From contig JAXMBS010000001.1 of NCBI GenBank assembly GCA_046349775.1, positions 148,716 to 212,715 on the forward strand: a stretch of 64,000 nucleotides of DNA, read 5' to 3'. The notes below the pieces were generated by a model, which was not told the origin of the DNA, did no database searches, and saw only the letters and a list, made by a program, of their open reading frames with translations. This document shows, in pieces, positions 8,447 to 16,421 of the stretch (position 1 is its first letter; every line of letters begins with the position of its first letter). The position numbers and the translations under genes are program-made. Source of the stretch: JAEUIG01 sp046349775 (lineage in GTDB: Bacteria; Planctomycetota; Planctomycetia; Planctomycetales; Planctomycetaceae).

Positions 8447-9139
8447 ATGTGCGAAGAGTTATCGAGTGTGATGGAGGGCGACGCGACGATCGTCATTCCG
8501 CAGCGCGGGCGGGCTGAGCTAACGGTGGCGGTGGTCCGGGCGCTGCGACGGTTTGAGCGTCAGTTATGGCCGATCATCGTCGTCGACGACGGCAGCGCGA
8601 CGGACGCGGCCCACGCAGTGGAACGGGCATGCCAGGATGTGTGCGTGTTGCAGCAGCGGCATTTGGGAGTCACGGCGGCGTGGAATCGGGGGCTGCGGGC
8701 CGTCACGACGTCTTTTGCAGTGCTGCTGAACAATGACGTGACGATCAGCGGCGCGTGGGTTGATGCGCTCGTCGCGCCGTTGCGGGAGGAGACGGTCGTA
8801 CTGAGCGGCGTCGAATTGCGACGTGAGTGCGCCGTGCCGGCGGCAGTGCTCGAGCGAGTGGGACGGAACGAATTCGCCGCCGGCTGGTGCTGGGCGTTTC
8901 GGGCGGAGGACGTCCACGCCATCGGCGGATTTGACGCATCGCTGCGGTTCTATTTCTCGGACACCGACGTGCAGGCGCGGCTGTTGCAGCTCGAAACCGT
9001 GGCGCCGATCGCGATCGCAAAGGGTCTGCCGCTGCGGCACGCCGGGCATCGTTCGATGCAGTCATTGCCGGATCGACGCGCGCTGTGGGAGCAGGACCGG
9101 CAGCGGTTCATCGACAAGTGGACATTGGACTCGCGATGA
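8447..9139 (+). CDS. family 2 glycosyltransferase
   Basis: About 230 residues of GT-A fold: DATIVIPQRGRAELTVAVV is the N-terminal nucleotide-sugar strand, IIVVDDGSATDAAHAV supplies the DDGS motif, LLNNDVTISGAWVDAL is the DxD-like metal site, and FAAGWCWAFRAEDVHAIGGF is the acceptor loop, followed by FYFSDTDVQ. It is cytosolic with no membrane anchor. ATG 8447 is used; ATG 8471 is possible. The stop overlaps the next start as ATGA (9136-9139), so the two glycosyltransferases are translationally coupled. Donor and acceptor sugars are unknown. Confidence 0.8.
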   Translation: MCEELSSVMEGDATIVIPQRGRAELTVAVVRALRRFERQLWPIIVVDDGSATDAAHAVERACQDVCVLQQRHLGVTAAWNRGLRAVTTSFAVLLNNDVTISGAWVDALVAPLREETVVLSGVELRRECAVPAAVLERVGRNEFAAGWCWAFRAEDVHAIGGFDASLRFYFSDTDVQARLLQLETVAPIAIAKGLPLRHAGHRSMQSLPDRRALWEQDRQRFIDKWTLDSR

Positions 9140-10097
9140 GCCGTCTGCGGCTGCTGCAGGTGTGCAACGTCGGGGAAATCGTCGGCGGGACGACCGCGTG
9201 CGCATGGACAGTGACTCGCGCGCTGCCGGAGTTTGATCACGTCGTGGCGTTTCTCTCGGATGTGAGCGACGAGGCACGAACGGCGTTTGCCGGAATACGG
9301 GTGGAACGCTGGCCGCGGTGTGCGCCGGCGCTCATTGATCGAGTGCGTCCCGATGTCGTCATGCTGCACAACATCCCCGGACGCAGACGATTGAGCGGCG
9401 CGGCGACGCTGCAGTACGTGCATTCGGCGGGCCGCCGCGCGCCGGCGGACGTGACGGTGTATTGCTCACGGTGGCTGGCCCGGGAGTGCGGGGCGAGCGA
9501 ACGCGATGTGCTGTATCAGAGCGTGCCGCGTCCGCTGCGCCCGGCAAGCGGCCGGTCGCGTGGATCGGACGGCCGGCTGGTCATCGGCCGGCTGTGCACG
9601 CCGATGGGGCTGAAGTGGCCGCACGGGCTCATCTCGTTCTATTCGCGACTGGCAACAGACTGTCCGCTTGTCGAATGGGAATTCGTCGGCTGCCCGCGAC
9701 GGCTTCAGGCGGAACTGGCGAATGCGTGCGGGGGAAGAGCGCGGTTCTTCGGGGCGGGGTGGGACGCGCGGCGGCGGTTCTGGGAGTGGGATGCGCTCTT
9801 GTATCACCATCCCACGCTGACGGAGTCGTTCGGCCGGACGGCGGCCGAGTGCATGCGTGCGGAGTGCGTTCCGATCGTCGATGCGCGTGGCGGGTTTCTG
9901 GAGCAGCTGACGCCGGAGACGGGGTTCCCGTGCGCGACGGTCGAAGATTTTGTCGCGAGTGTCGCGAGATTGCACGACCAGACCGTACGACGGCATGTGC
10001 GACGGGGCGGGAGCGTGCGGATCGACGGTTTTCGATTGCGGCATTTCGCGAGCGGCTGCTGGGGTGGATTCGGGAAGCCGCATTGCTGACGAAGTGA
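9136..10097 (+). CDS. GT4-like glycosyltransferase, C-terminus frameshifted
   Basis: ATG 9136 overlaps the previous stop. MSRLRLLQVCNVGEIVGGTT is the N-terminal GT-B loop; RPDVVMLHNIPG, then RLVIGRLCTPMGLKWPHGLI begins the donor domain, and LTESFGRTAAECMRAECVPI is the E-x7-E-type motif of family 4 enzymes. At about 10005 the reading frame degrades (VRIDGFRLRHFASGC) while a neighbouring frame continues with ADRRFSIAAFRERLLGWIRE and stops at 10097, so a small indel is likely and the native protein ends there. It probably acts on the same glycan as its partner. Confidence 0.65.
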
Positions 10098-10195
10098 CGG
10101 GACGCAGAGGACGCGGATTTGAGAGTTTGACGCAGATTTGAAGACCATGAAGCGTACAATGTCAGCGAGATCACGTGAATCGCAAGGAAGTCGCC

Positions 10196-10714
10196 ATGTG
10201 GGGTTCGCGTCTGTTGCTCATCGCGCTGCTATGTATCGTGGGTATCCTGATTTGGCCGTCGCCGACGCGTCCCTCGTCTGCGGAAATCCGGCTGGACACC
10301 GGTGACCTGCGGCTTACATGCTGCGCGGCAAAAGTACTCTGGGAACGGACGATGAATGAGCCCGATCGCAAGGCTCTGCTTTCCGTTTCATCCCGATCGC
10401 CTGTTTTGAAGAATGAATGGCATCGATGTGCACGATTTCCCCTGCCGAGTTCCAACAACACCGACCAAATGTGTCGCCGATTCTACCGATGCGCCGCGAC
10501 ATGGGTTCGCGTTGATCCGGCAATTGGACTGCTTGTGGCGGAAGATGTCGCGCGCTATGTCGAAAGGACGAAAGCTGAGGAGTCTTTGCCAGACTGTATC
10601 TCACTCCTCAACTGGGTGGGATACGACAGCAACGGCGGGATGATTGTTGCAGACGGCTGGCAACAGGACGAACGCGTGGTTGGACTACCTCGGTATCACG
10701 GGATTGCAAGATAA
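10196..10714 (+). CDS. small single-pass membrane protein, unknown
   Basis: About 172 residues; ATG 10196 is preferred over GTG 10175 because AAGGAAG lies 5-6 nt upstream. MWGSRLLLIALLCIVGILIW is a single N-terminal membrane segment or uncleaved signal. The rest is soluble, predicted outside the cytoplasm, and cysteine-rich (LTCCAAKVLW, CRRFYRCAATW), suggesting disulfides. No family recognised. A stem-loop with a T tract follows at 10750. Confidence 0.5.
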   Translation: MWGSRLLLIALLCIVGILIWPSPTRPSSAEIRLDTGDLRLTCCAAKVLWERTMNEPDRKALLSVSSRSPVLKNEWHRCARFPLPSSNNTDQMCRRFYRCAATWVRVDPAIGLLVAEDVARYVERTKAEESLPDCISLLNWVGYDSNGGMIVADGWQQDERVVGLPRYHGIAR

Positions 10715-10749
10715 GACCGCGGCTGTAGGTTGCGGTATTAAGGAGCTCT

Positions 10750-10782
10750 CCGACGCCTGTAGTTCGGTCGTCGGTCTTTTTG
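10750..10782 (+). terminator. probable rho-independent terminator
   Basis: CCGACG (10750-10755) pairs with CGTCGG (10769-10774) across a 13-nt loop and is followed by TCTTTTTG. It sits 36 bp after the stop of the preceding small membrane protein gene. Confidence 0.6.
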
Positions 10783-10811
10783 TCCCCGATCCGTAAATTC
10801 ACGTTGTCCCA

Positions 10812-11276
10812 ATGCCGCCGCGAATCACAATTCGACGAATTGCCGTCTGTGCGGCCGTCGGCGTGATCGTTACTGCACTCGCGGTTTGGGCCTACCAGCG
10901 ACACGCGAAACAGGCATTTGATAATGCCTGGCGGAGCGATCTCAAGGCGCTCGGTGCCCAAGTGCATTCGGACCTTTCGTCCAGCTCGATTCCGTTCATC
11001 GACATCCGATTTGTGACCGTGAAATATGGCGTACATGTGACGGAGGCGAAGACCGCCGAGGCGGTTATCGACCGAGCGCTGCAGAACCCGGATCTGAGTA
11101 CGATTTTTCTGTTTCCCACGGCAGTCGACGGCGAGAAGGTGAACACATTGGGCAGCCGCGTCATTCGCAGCCGGCCGGACGTTTTGGTGATGCTGGTCGG
11201 TGAGAACAAGAAACTTGAGCGCTGGGTTCCGCCTGAACAACAGCGAGTTGAGCAGAGTGAAACCACACGTTGCTGA
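10812..11276 (+). CDS. small membrane-anchored protein, first of a tandem pair
   Basis: 154 residues: positively charged N-terminus, one membrane helix (RIAVCAAVGVIVTALAVWAY), then an outward domain with LKALGAQVHSDLSSSSIPFI, KTAEAVIDRALQNPDLSTIF and SRPDVLVMLVG. The gene at 11319 has the same plan (helix ending in AYQR, LGAKV, PIIDEI, a DQVLAKAEQCPDIKRIW repeat and a final V-rich strand), so the two are tandem paralogues. The soluble part looks like a leucine-rich-like alpha/beta unit but no named family is recognised. Confidence 0.55.
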   Translation: MPPRITIRRIAVCAAVGVIVTALAVWAYQRHAKQAFDNAWRSDLKALGAQVHSDLSSSSIPFIDIRFVTVKYGVHVTEAKTAEAVIDRALQNPDLSTIFLFPTAVDGEKVNTLGSRVIRSRPDVLVMLVGENKKLERWVPPEQQRVEQSETTRC

Positions 11277-11318
11277 GCAGAGTGTGTACAATGCGTCGCG
11301 ACCAAGGGAGGCCGCTGC

Positions 11319-11735
11319 ATGGCTGCCAGAATGAGTGCCCGGCGTCTGTCGTTGTGCGCGCTGGGACTTGCGCTCCTGGTCGCGACTTTCGTGGGGGTTC
11401 GCGCCTACCAGCGCCGGGCCGCGTTCCAGCGAATGATCTCCGACTTCGAGCGCCTGGGCGCGAAGGTCATGGTCGCCGGATATGCAAACCGGGCCAGTTC
11501 ACCGATTAAACTGCCGATCATCGATGAGATTCTCACGCATCGCAGCCAGGCCGAATTGTTCATGTACGACAGGGCGACGGCCGATCAGGTTCTCGCTAAG
11601 GCGGAACAGTGCCCCGACATCAAGCGGATCTGGGTGAACCTAAATGTGTTCGACAGATCGATGGAAGGTCGCATCGAACAGCGGATGCCCGGGATGCGAG
11701 TGGTGTTCTATACGCCTGGTCCGGGGATGAAATGA
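11319..11735 (+). CDS. small membrane-anchored protein, second of a tandem pair
   Basis: 138 residues; ATG 11319 follows AAGGGAGG. RRLSLCALGLALLVATFVGV is the membrane segment, followed by RAYQRRAAFQRMISDFERLG, matching the AYQRHAKQAFDN region of its neighbour 42 bp upstream. ATADQVLAKAEQCPDIKRIW and MPGMRVVFYTPG close the domain. Duplicated pair of unknown function, probably facing the periplasm. Confidence 0.55.
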   Translation: MAARMSARRLSLCALGLALLVATFVGVRAYQRRAAFQRMISDFERLGAKVMVAGYANRASSPIKLPIIDEILTHRSQAELFMYDRATADQVLAKAEQCPDIKRIWVNLNVFDRSMEGRIEQRMPGMRVVFYTPGPGMK

Positions 11736-11786
11736 GGTTGCCGCGCGCCCCTTTCGGCAGTCACGGCCACCCTCTAGAATCGCCCC

Positions 11787-12185
11787 GTGGAGATCGAGAT
11801 TCCTCAACCGGGGCGGCAGGCGCGGCGCGTCATCGCCGTGCGTGAGGAGCAGCCGTGGTGGGCGCCGCAGTTGCAGCGACGGTTTGCGCAGGGCGAGGTC
11901 GCCGTGCGGACCTGCGTGCGGGTTGAGGACGCAGTCGATGCGCGGCCGGACGCGATGATTGTCGTCGCTTCCGGTGACGGAACGGCTGCGGTGCGATGTC
12001 TGGCCGAGCTGCAGCGCAGCGGAGTCCAGGCGTTCGTCGTCGCGATCATCCCGGCCGATCTGCGGGCCGCCGAGTGGCGGCTCAGGGAACTGGGAGCGGA
12101 TGCGGTTGTCGGAGAGGATGTCGGAGCGGATGCCGTGGCGGACGTCTGCCGGTGGGCGCTGCGGGCGGCAGAGAGTCGAGGATGA
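11787..12185 (+). CDS. degenerate receiver-like protein
   Basis: 132 residues from GTG 11787. The fold pattern is that of a flavodoxin/CheY-like receiver: ARRVIAVREEQPWWA, AVDARPDAMIVVASGDGTAA, VQAFVVAIIPADL, EWRLRELGADAVVGED. The phospho-acceptor region reads DAMIVVASGD and does not show the acidic pair and conserved lysine of an active receiver, so phosphorylation is doubtful. No output domain. It sits alone between two repeats; role unknown. Confidence 0.45.
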   Translation: MEIEIPQPGRQARRVIAVREEQPWWAPQLQRRFAQGEVAVRTCVRVEDAVDARPDAMIVVASGDGTAAVRCLAELQRSGVQAFVVAIIPADLRAAEWRLRELGADAVVGEDVGADAVADVCRWALRAAESRG

Positions 12186-12198
12186 ATTTCCAGGTCAA

Positions 12199-12284
12199 TA
12201 CGAAATCCGAGATACGCAATCCCCAATGTTCGACGCGATTTGTTATTGCGTATCGCGGATTGCGTATTGCGACGGTCAACTGAC
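12199..12284. repeat. heptamer-phased repeat (ATTGCGT type)
   Basis: AATACGAAATCCGAGATACG leads into ATTGCGT-ATCGCGG-ATTGCGT-ATTGCGA units. It fills the first half of the gap before the Mrp-type gene. Confidence 0.8.
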
Positions 12285-12303
12285 GGACAAGCATCGAGCG
12301 TAG

Positions 12304-12381
12304 GCCCCTCACCCCGACCCTCTCCCCCGATTGGCGTCTCAGCTGAGATCGACACGTTTCGCGGGGGAGAGGGAGAAGGTC
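12304..12381. repeat. REP-like hairpin upstream of mrp
   Basis: CCCCTCACCCCGACCCTCTC pairs with CGGGGGAGAGGGAGAAGG across a loop containing GCGTCTCAGCTGAGATCG. It is the same family as 4938-5013. The right arm lies directly before ATG 12391 and may supply the ribosome-binding purines (GGGAGAAGG). Confidence 0.75.
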
Positions 12382-12390
12382 AACAGACGA

Positions 12391-13470
12391 ATGGCGAATA
12401 CAGCGGAAGTCGAAGCGAAATTGCGGGGAGCGATCGACGCAATTGTCGATCCCGAACTCGGCCGTACATTCGGCGCTTTGCAGATGGTGAAAGCCGTGTC
12501 GGTCGCCGGCGATCGGGCGTCTGTCGAAGTGGAGCTGCCGTCGCCGGCGTATCCGAACCGCGAGCGGATTGCGGACCTCGTTCGCCGAGCAGCGGAGTCG
12601 AGCGTTGGCAGCGGAACCAAAACGGACACGAAGTTCTCCTGGAACGTAAAGGGCAAACAGTCCGGCGGGAATATCGGCCTGCGGGTGAAGAACATCATCG
12701 CCGTCGGCAGCGGCAAGGGGGGCGTCGGCAAAAGCACGCTGGCCGCCTCGCTGGCCTGCGGGATGAAACATCTCGGGGCGGCGGTCGGGCTGCTCGATGC
12801 GGACGTGTACGGGCCGAGCATTCCGCATCTGTTCGGCGAATCGGGCGAGCTGACGCTGAAGGAAGTGCCGGCGCCCGACGGCCAGATGGTGCCGCGCGTC
12901 GAACCGATCGACTCGCACGGCATCAAGCTGCTGTCGATCGGGTTCCAGATCGGCAAGGACCAGGCCGTCGTGTGGCGCGGGCCGATGCTGCACCGGCAAC
13001 TTACGCTGTTCCTGCAGCACACCGACTGGGGGGAACTCGATTACCTGTTCATCGACATGCCGCCGGGAACCGGCGACGTGGCGCTGTCGCTGTCGCAGAT
13101 GGTGCAGGCCGCCGGCGCGGTCGTCGTCTGCACGCCGCAGCAGTTGGCGCTGCTGGATGCGGTGCGGGCCATCAGCATGTTCCGCACCGTGAAGATTCCC
13201 GTGCTGGGGATGGTCGAAAACATGAGCGGCGAAATCTTCGGCCGCGGTGGGACGCGCGCCAAAGCCGCGGAGCTGGGCGTGCCGTTCCTGGGCGAAGTAC
13301 CAATCGACGCGTCCGTCCGCGTGCAAGGGGATGCAGGCCACATCGCGGACTTGTTTGCAGAGTCCAGCCCCGTGCGCGAGCCGCTGCTGCGAATCTGCGA
13401 ACGAACGGCGATCGAAGTCGCGAAACAGATTCTCGAGGCGCCGGCGATGCCGACGCTGGAGATGCTGTGA
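12391..13470 (+). CDS. mrp: Mrp/NBP35-family Fe-S carrier P-loop ATPase, CxxC missing
   Basis: 359 residues. The N-terminal MIP18-like domain (EAKLRGAIDAIVDPELGRTF onward) is followed by an MRP ATPase: deviant Walker A IIAVGSGKGGVGKSTLAASL, switch LLDADVYGPSIPHLFG, IDMPPGTGDVALSLSQMV and TPQQLALLDAVRAISMF. Family members deliver iron-sulfur clusters to apoproteins. The loop after VENMS, which normally carries the cluster-binding CxxC, reads GEIFGRGGTRAK with no cysteine: about ten residues are absent. ATG 12391 is chosen because upstream codons in this frame lie within the repeat. Cytoplasmic; apparently monocistronic. Confidence 0.9.
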   Translation: MANTAEVEAKLRGAIDAIVDPELGRTFGALQMVKAVSVAGDRASVEVELPSPAYPNRERIADLVRRAAESSVGSGTKTDTKFSWNVKGKQSGGNIGLRVKNIIAVGSGKGGVGKSTLAASLACGMKHLGAAVGLLDADVYGPSIPHLFGESGELTLKEVPAPDGQMVPRVEPIDSHGIKLLSIGFQIGKDQAVVWRGPMLHRQLTLFLQHTDWGELDYLFIDMPPGTGDVALSLSQMVQAAGAVVVCTPQQLALLDAVRAISMFRTVKIPVLGMVENMSGEIFGRGGTRAKAAELGVPFLGEVPIDASVRVQGDAGHIADLFAESSPVREPLLRICERTAIEVAKQILEAPAMPTLEML

Positions 13471-13867
13471 GGGGCAAAGCGGAAAGCCGACAGCGGAAAG
13501 CGGGTGGTGCGAATGCCGGAATGCCCCAATGTCGAATGACTGAATGAAAGTGCTTGCCATCGAGATCCCACTGCGGCTGCTGACTTCTCAGTGCCCTCGG
13601 TGTGCTCTGTGGCAAGAAGCTCAGCCGGGATTGCGTCAGGCATAGCCTGACCTACTGATTCGACTATCAATTTGTGTCAGGCAGCTTGGAAATACACCAC
13701 TGAGAGCACTGAGGACACGGAGAGTGCTGTGCCAAAGACTTCTGCTCAGTGATCTCCGTTCTCTCCGTGGTGAATGTTCGCAACGTGCATGCCCTCGCTC
13801 GCGCTTCGGGCTAGTGGGCCTACCTGACAAATACCGATTGCCGGAATACTACGCGTAAGGTCGTCGC
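13471..13867. repeat. 397-bp gap filled with several repeat families
   Basis: No gene seen. 13480-13551 holds AAAGCGG-AAAGCCG-ACAGCGG heptamers, then GAATGCC/CGAATG heptamers. GTCAGGC-ATA-GCCTGAC forms a small hairpin near 13637-13653. About 13700-13785 is a long imperfect inverted repeat (CCACTGAGAGCACTGAGGAC facing CTCAGTGATCTCCGTTCTCT and CCGTGGT). Confidence 0.8.
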
Positions 13868-14296
13868 ATGTGGGAGTGGATCGGGTCGCACAAGGGGCTG
13901 TTCGCGGCCGTGTCCGTGCTGACGTTCGTCGGCACGCTGGTGCTGATTCCGATCCTCGTCGTGCGGATTCCGGCCGACTATTTTGTCCACACGCGGCGCG
14001 AGTCGGCGTTTGCGAAATCGCACCCGATCGTGCGGATCACGTTTCTGATCCTCAAGAACGGACTCGGAGTCGTGCTGCTGCTGGCCGGGCTGGTCATGAG
14101 CTTGCCGCTCGTCGTCGGACAGGGGGTGCTGACGATGCTGATCGGCATTTCGCTGCTGGACGTGCCGGGGAAACGGCGGCTCGAACTGGCCATCATCCGC
14201 CGCGAGCCGGTGCATAGGTCGATGAACTGGATCCGGCACAAGGCGGGGCGTCCGCCGCTGGAACTGCCGCCAAAGAGCCCAACGCATGCAGCCTGA
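13868..14296 (+). CDS. small multi-pass membrane protein, PGPGW-like
   Basis: 142 residues with at least two or three membrane helices: GLFAAVSVLTFVGTLVLIPI, FLILKNGLGVVLLLAGLVMS and VVGQGVLTMLIGISLLDVPG. The C-terminus KRRLELAIIRREPVHRSMNW is basic and cytosolic. The pattern resembles the small PGPGW transmembrane family of unknown function, although the exact PGPGW string is not present. The last 11 bp overlap the next gene's start, so the two are co-translated. Confidence 0.5.
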   Translation: MWEWIGSHKGLFAAVSVLTFVGTLVLIPILVVRIPADYFVHTRRESAFAKSHPIVRITFLILKNGLGVVLLLAGLVMSLPLVVGQGVLTMLIGISLLDVPGKRRLELAIIRREPVHRSMNWIRHKAGRPPLELPPKSPTHAA

Positions 14297-15032
14297 ACTG
14301 ATTCCGCAATTTGAACCGCGGCCGCCCAGGACGCTGCCGGTGCTCGGCTGTTTCGCGGCCGCGCTGGCGGTGCTGCTGATGTGCATCCTGCCGGTGTTCC
14401 TGGTCGATGCGATGCAGACGGCGCTGTTGCGACTGCATCTGTCGGGTCCGGCGGCGACGCTGGCCGTGCTGGCGATCCTGATCGGCTCGATGATCAACCT
14501 GCCGGTGTACCGGGTGCCGCGCGACGAGATGCAGCCCGAGATCGTGATGGGCCTGGTGTACTGGGGAATGATGGCGCCGCAGTTCCGGCGCGTGCGGCAG
14601 GAGACCGTCGTGGCCGTGAACGTCGGCGGTTGCGTCGTGCCGGCGCTCATCGCCGCCTGGCAGGTGCGGCATCTGCTGGGGGTGGGGGGACAAACGCCGC
14701 TGGCATTGCTGGCGGTGTGTGCGCTGAGCATTATCGTCTGCTGGCGGGCGGCGCGGCCGGTGGCGGGGATCGGCATCCTGATGCCGGCATTCATTGCGCC
14801 GCTGGCGGCCGTGGGAGGAACATGGCTGGCGTGCCGCTTGTGGCCCGGCGTCGACGCGGAAAACCTGGCGCCGATCGCTTTCACAGCGGGTGTTGCCGGG
14901 CCGATCATCGGCGCCGACCTGCTGCACCTCAAGGACCTGCTGCGGACGCCGGTCGGCGTGATGTCGATCGGCGGCGCGGGGACGTTCGACGGGATCGTGC
15001 TGTCGGGGGTGCTGGCGGCGCTGCTGGCGTGA
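14286..15032 (+). CDS. DUF1614-type integral membrane protein
   Basis: 248 residues, about seven membrane segments, from ATG 14286 inside the previous gene. Characteristic strings are LIGSMINLPVYRV after the second helix and TVVAVNVGGCVVPALIAAWQ, then GAGTFDGIVLSGVLAALLA at the end; this combination matches the DUF1614 family as I know it, whose function is not established. The polar IIGADLLHLKDLL loop between late helices could line a transport path, which is speculative. Operon partner of the small membrane protein upstream. Confidence 0.6.
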   Translation: MQPELIPQFEPRPPRTLPVLGCFAAALAVLLMCILPVFLVDAMQTALLRLHLSGPAATLAVLAILIGSMINLPVYRVPRDEMQPEIVMGLVYWGMMAPQFRRVRQETVVAVNVGGCVVPALIAAWQVRHLLGVGGQTPLALLAVCALSIIVCWRAARPVAGIGILMPAFIAPLAAVGGTWLACRLWPGVDAENLAPIAFTAGVAGPIIGADLLHLKDLLRTPVGVMSIGGAGTFDGIVLSGVLAALLA

Positions 15033-15046
15033 AAGCGGGAAGAATT

Positions 15047-15117
15047 CCGTATTGCACATCGCGTATTGCATATTTCAGATCTGCAATCCGCAATCCGCAA
15101 TCTGCAATGTCCTCCAA
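15047..15117. repeat. heptamer-phased repeat, partly self-complementary
   Basis: Reads as 7-mers: ATTGCAC ATCGCGT, then ATTGCAT ATTTCAG, then ATCTGCA ATCCGCA twice and ATCTGCA. ATTGCxx and xxGCAAT halves can pair into a hairpin. It is the clearest heptamer phase in the window. Confidence 0.85.
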
Positions 15118-15134
15118 AATTCCAGAGTGACGAA

Positions 15135-16208
15135 ATGACTCGATGCGCAGCAGCAATCTTGATGAGCCTGATCGGTGCGTTCGCGGCTGCCGCCGAGCCG
15201 CCGAAATACACCGAGCATCAGGACCTGTCGTATTACCTGGACGATCAGGGACAGCGGCAGCCGATCAAGTCCGTCGTCGATTGGGAAAAGAGGCGCGCGC
15301 AGGTCGTCGCGCACATGGAGTCCGTGATGGGGCCGCTGCCAAAGCCGGTGACCCCCATCCCGCTCGAAGTCGAGCGCCAGGAGACGGTCACGCTCGACGG
15401 CGGGATCGTACGCACGCACATCACGTATCACACCGATCGGCCGAACCAGCGGCTGGCGGCATATCTGTTCGTCCCGCTGCATGCTGCCGGCGAAAAGCTG
15501 CCGGCGATGCTCTGCCTGCAGCAGACGACACAGGTCGGCAAGGACGAGCCGGCCGGGATCAGCGGCAAGCCGAATCTGCACTACGCGTTGCACCTCGCGC
15601 AGCGGGGATACGTCACGCTGGCGCCGGATTACCCGTCCTTCGGCGAATCGGGCGACTACGATTTCGAGGCGGACACCTACATCAGTGGCTCGATGAAAGC
15701 GATCTACGACAACATCCGCACGGTCGACCTGCTGCAGTCGCTGCCGGAGGTCGACGGCGAGCGGATCGGGGTGATCGGCCATTCTCTCGGCGGGCACAAC
15801 TCGATGTTCACGGCGGTGTTCGAGCCGCGCCTCAAGGTGATCGTCTCCAACTGCGGGTTCACGCGGTTCCACAAGTATGACGAAGGGAAGCTGAACGGCT
15901 GGACCAGCGCGCGGTACATGCCGCTGATCGACAGCCGGCATCACAACAACCCGGACGAAGTGCCGTTCGACTTCACCGAGATCGTGGCGGCGTTCGCGCC
16001 GCGTCCGTTCCTCGCCAGCTCACCGCTGCACGACGACAACTTTGAAGTGAGCGGCGTGCGGGACGTAATAGCGGCGGCGAAGCCGATCTACGCGCTGTAT
16101 GGAGCGGAGGGCAACCTGCAGGCGAATTATCCCGACTGCGAGCACGACTTTCCGCCGGAGGTGCGGCAGGTGGCGTATGAGTTCATTGACCGGTATCTGA
16201 AGAAGTAA
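15135..16208 (+). CDS. exported alpha/beta hydrolase (acetyl-xylan esterase-like)
   Basis: 357 residues from ATG 15135. MTRCAAAILMSLIGAFAAAA is a signal peptide. The hydrolase core shows LAAYLFVPLHAAGEKLPAML, the nucleophile elbow IGVIGHSLGGHNSMF, an acid region with FAPRPFLASSPLHDDNFEVS and the late histidine in YPDCEHDFPPEV. This arrangement is common in planctomycete esterases related to acetyl-xylan esterase and dienelactone hydrolase families. The natural ester is unknown. The protein is exported to the periplasm. The upstream gap is the heptamer repeat, so the promoter is not obvious. Confidence 0.75.
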   Translation: MTRCAAAILMSLIGAFAAAAEPPKYTEHQDLSYYLDDQGQRQPIKSVVDWEKRRAQVVAHMESVMGPLPKPVTPIPLEVERQETVTLDGGIVRTHITYHTDRPNQRLAAYLFVPLHAAGEKLPAMLCLQQTTQVGKDEPAGISGKPNLHYALHLAQRGYVTLAPDYPSFGESGDYDFEADTYISGSMKAIYDNIRTVDLLQSLPEVDGERIGVIGHSLGGHNSMFTAVFEPRLKVIVSNCGFTRFHKYDEGKLNGWTSARYMPLIDSRHHNNPDEVPFDFTEIVAAFAPRPFLASSPLHDDNFEVSGVRDVIAAAKPIYALYGAEGNLQANYPDCEHDFPPEVRQVAYEFIDRYLKK

Positions 16209-16245
16209 ATCCGAAATCCGCAGCACGAAATTCGAAACGGAAAGA
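16207..16245. repeat. heptamer-phased repeat (AAATCCG type)
   Basis: AAATCCG-AAATCCG-CAGCACG-AAATTCG-AAACGG starts at the hydrolase stop codon. A run of roughly 9-bp GCAGATC words follows to about 16290. Confidence 0.7.
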
Positions 16246-16421
16246 AGACACGCAGATCGCGCAGATTGACGAGATCGGGGCAGATCAATTGAGTGAGCCA
16301 CTGAGTTGATCTCCGTGGCACCACAGTGTACGTGCGACAACTGTTTTGCGACGAATCGCAGATGCGCCGATGCGATTTGTGGTATCCTGCGCGTAACCGC
16401 TCTTGTTTCGGGACGCGTCCC

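Noticed and set aside
12082..13560. 492-aa minus-strand ORF opposite mrp
   Set aside because: Antisense of a clearly conserved gene in a high-GC frame; composition is His/Arg/Asp-rich with no motifs.
13820..15211. 463-aa minus-strand ORF over the DUF1614 gene
   Set aside because: Runs against two real overlapping membrane genes; peptide is rich in Arg/His/Thr and lacks any domain.
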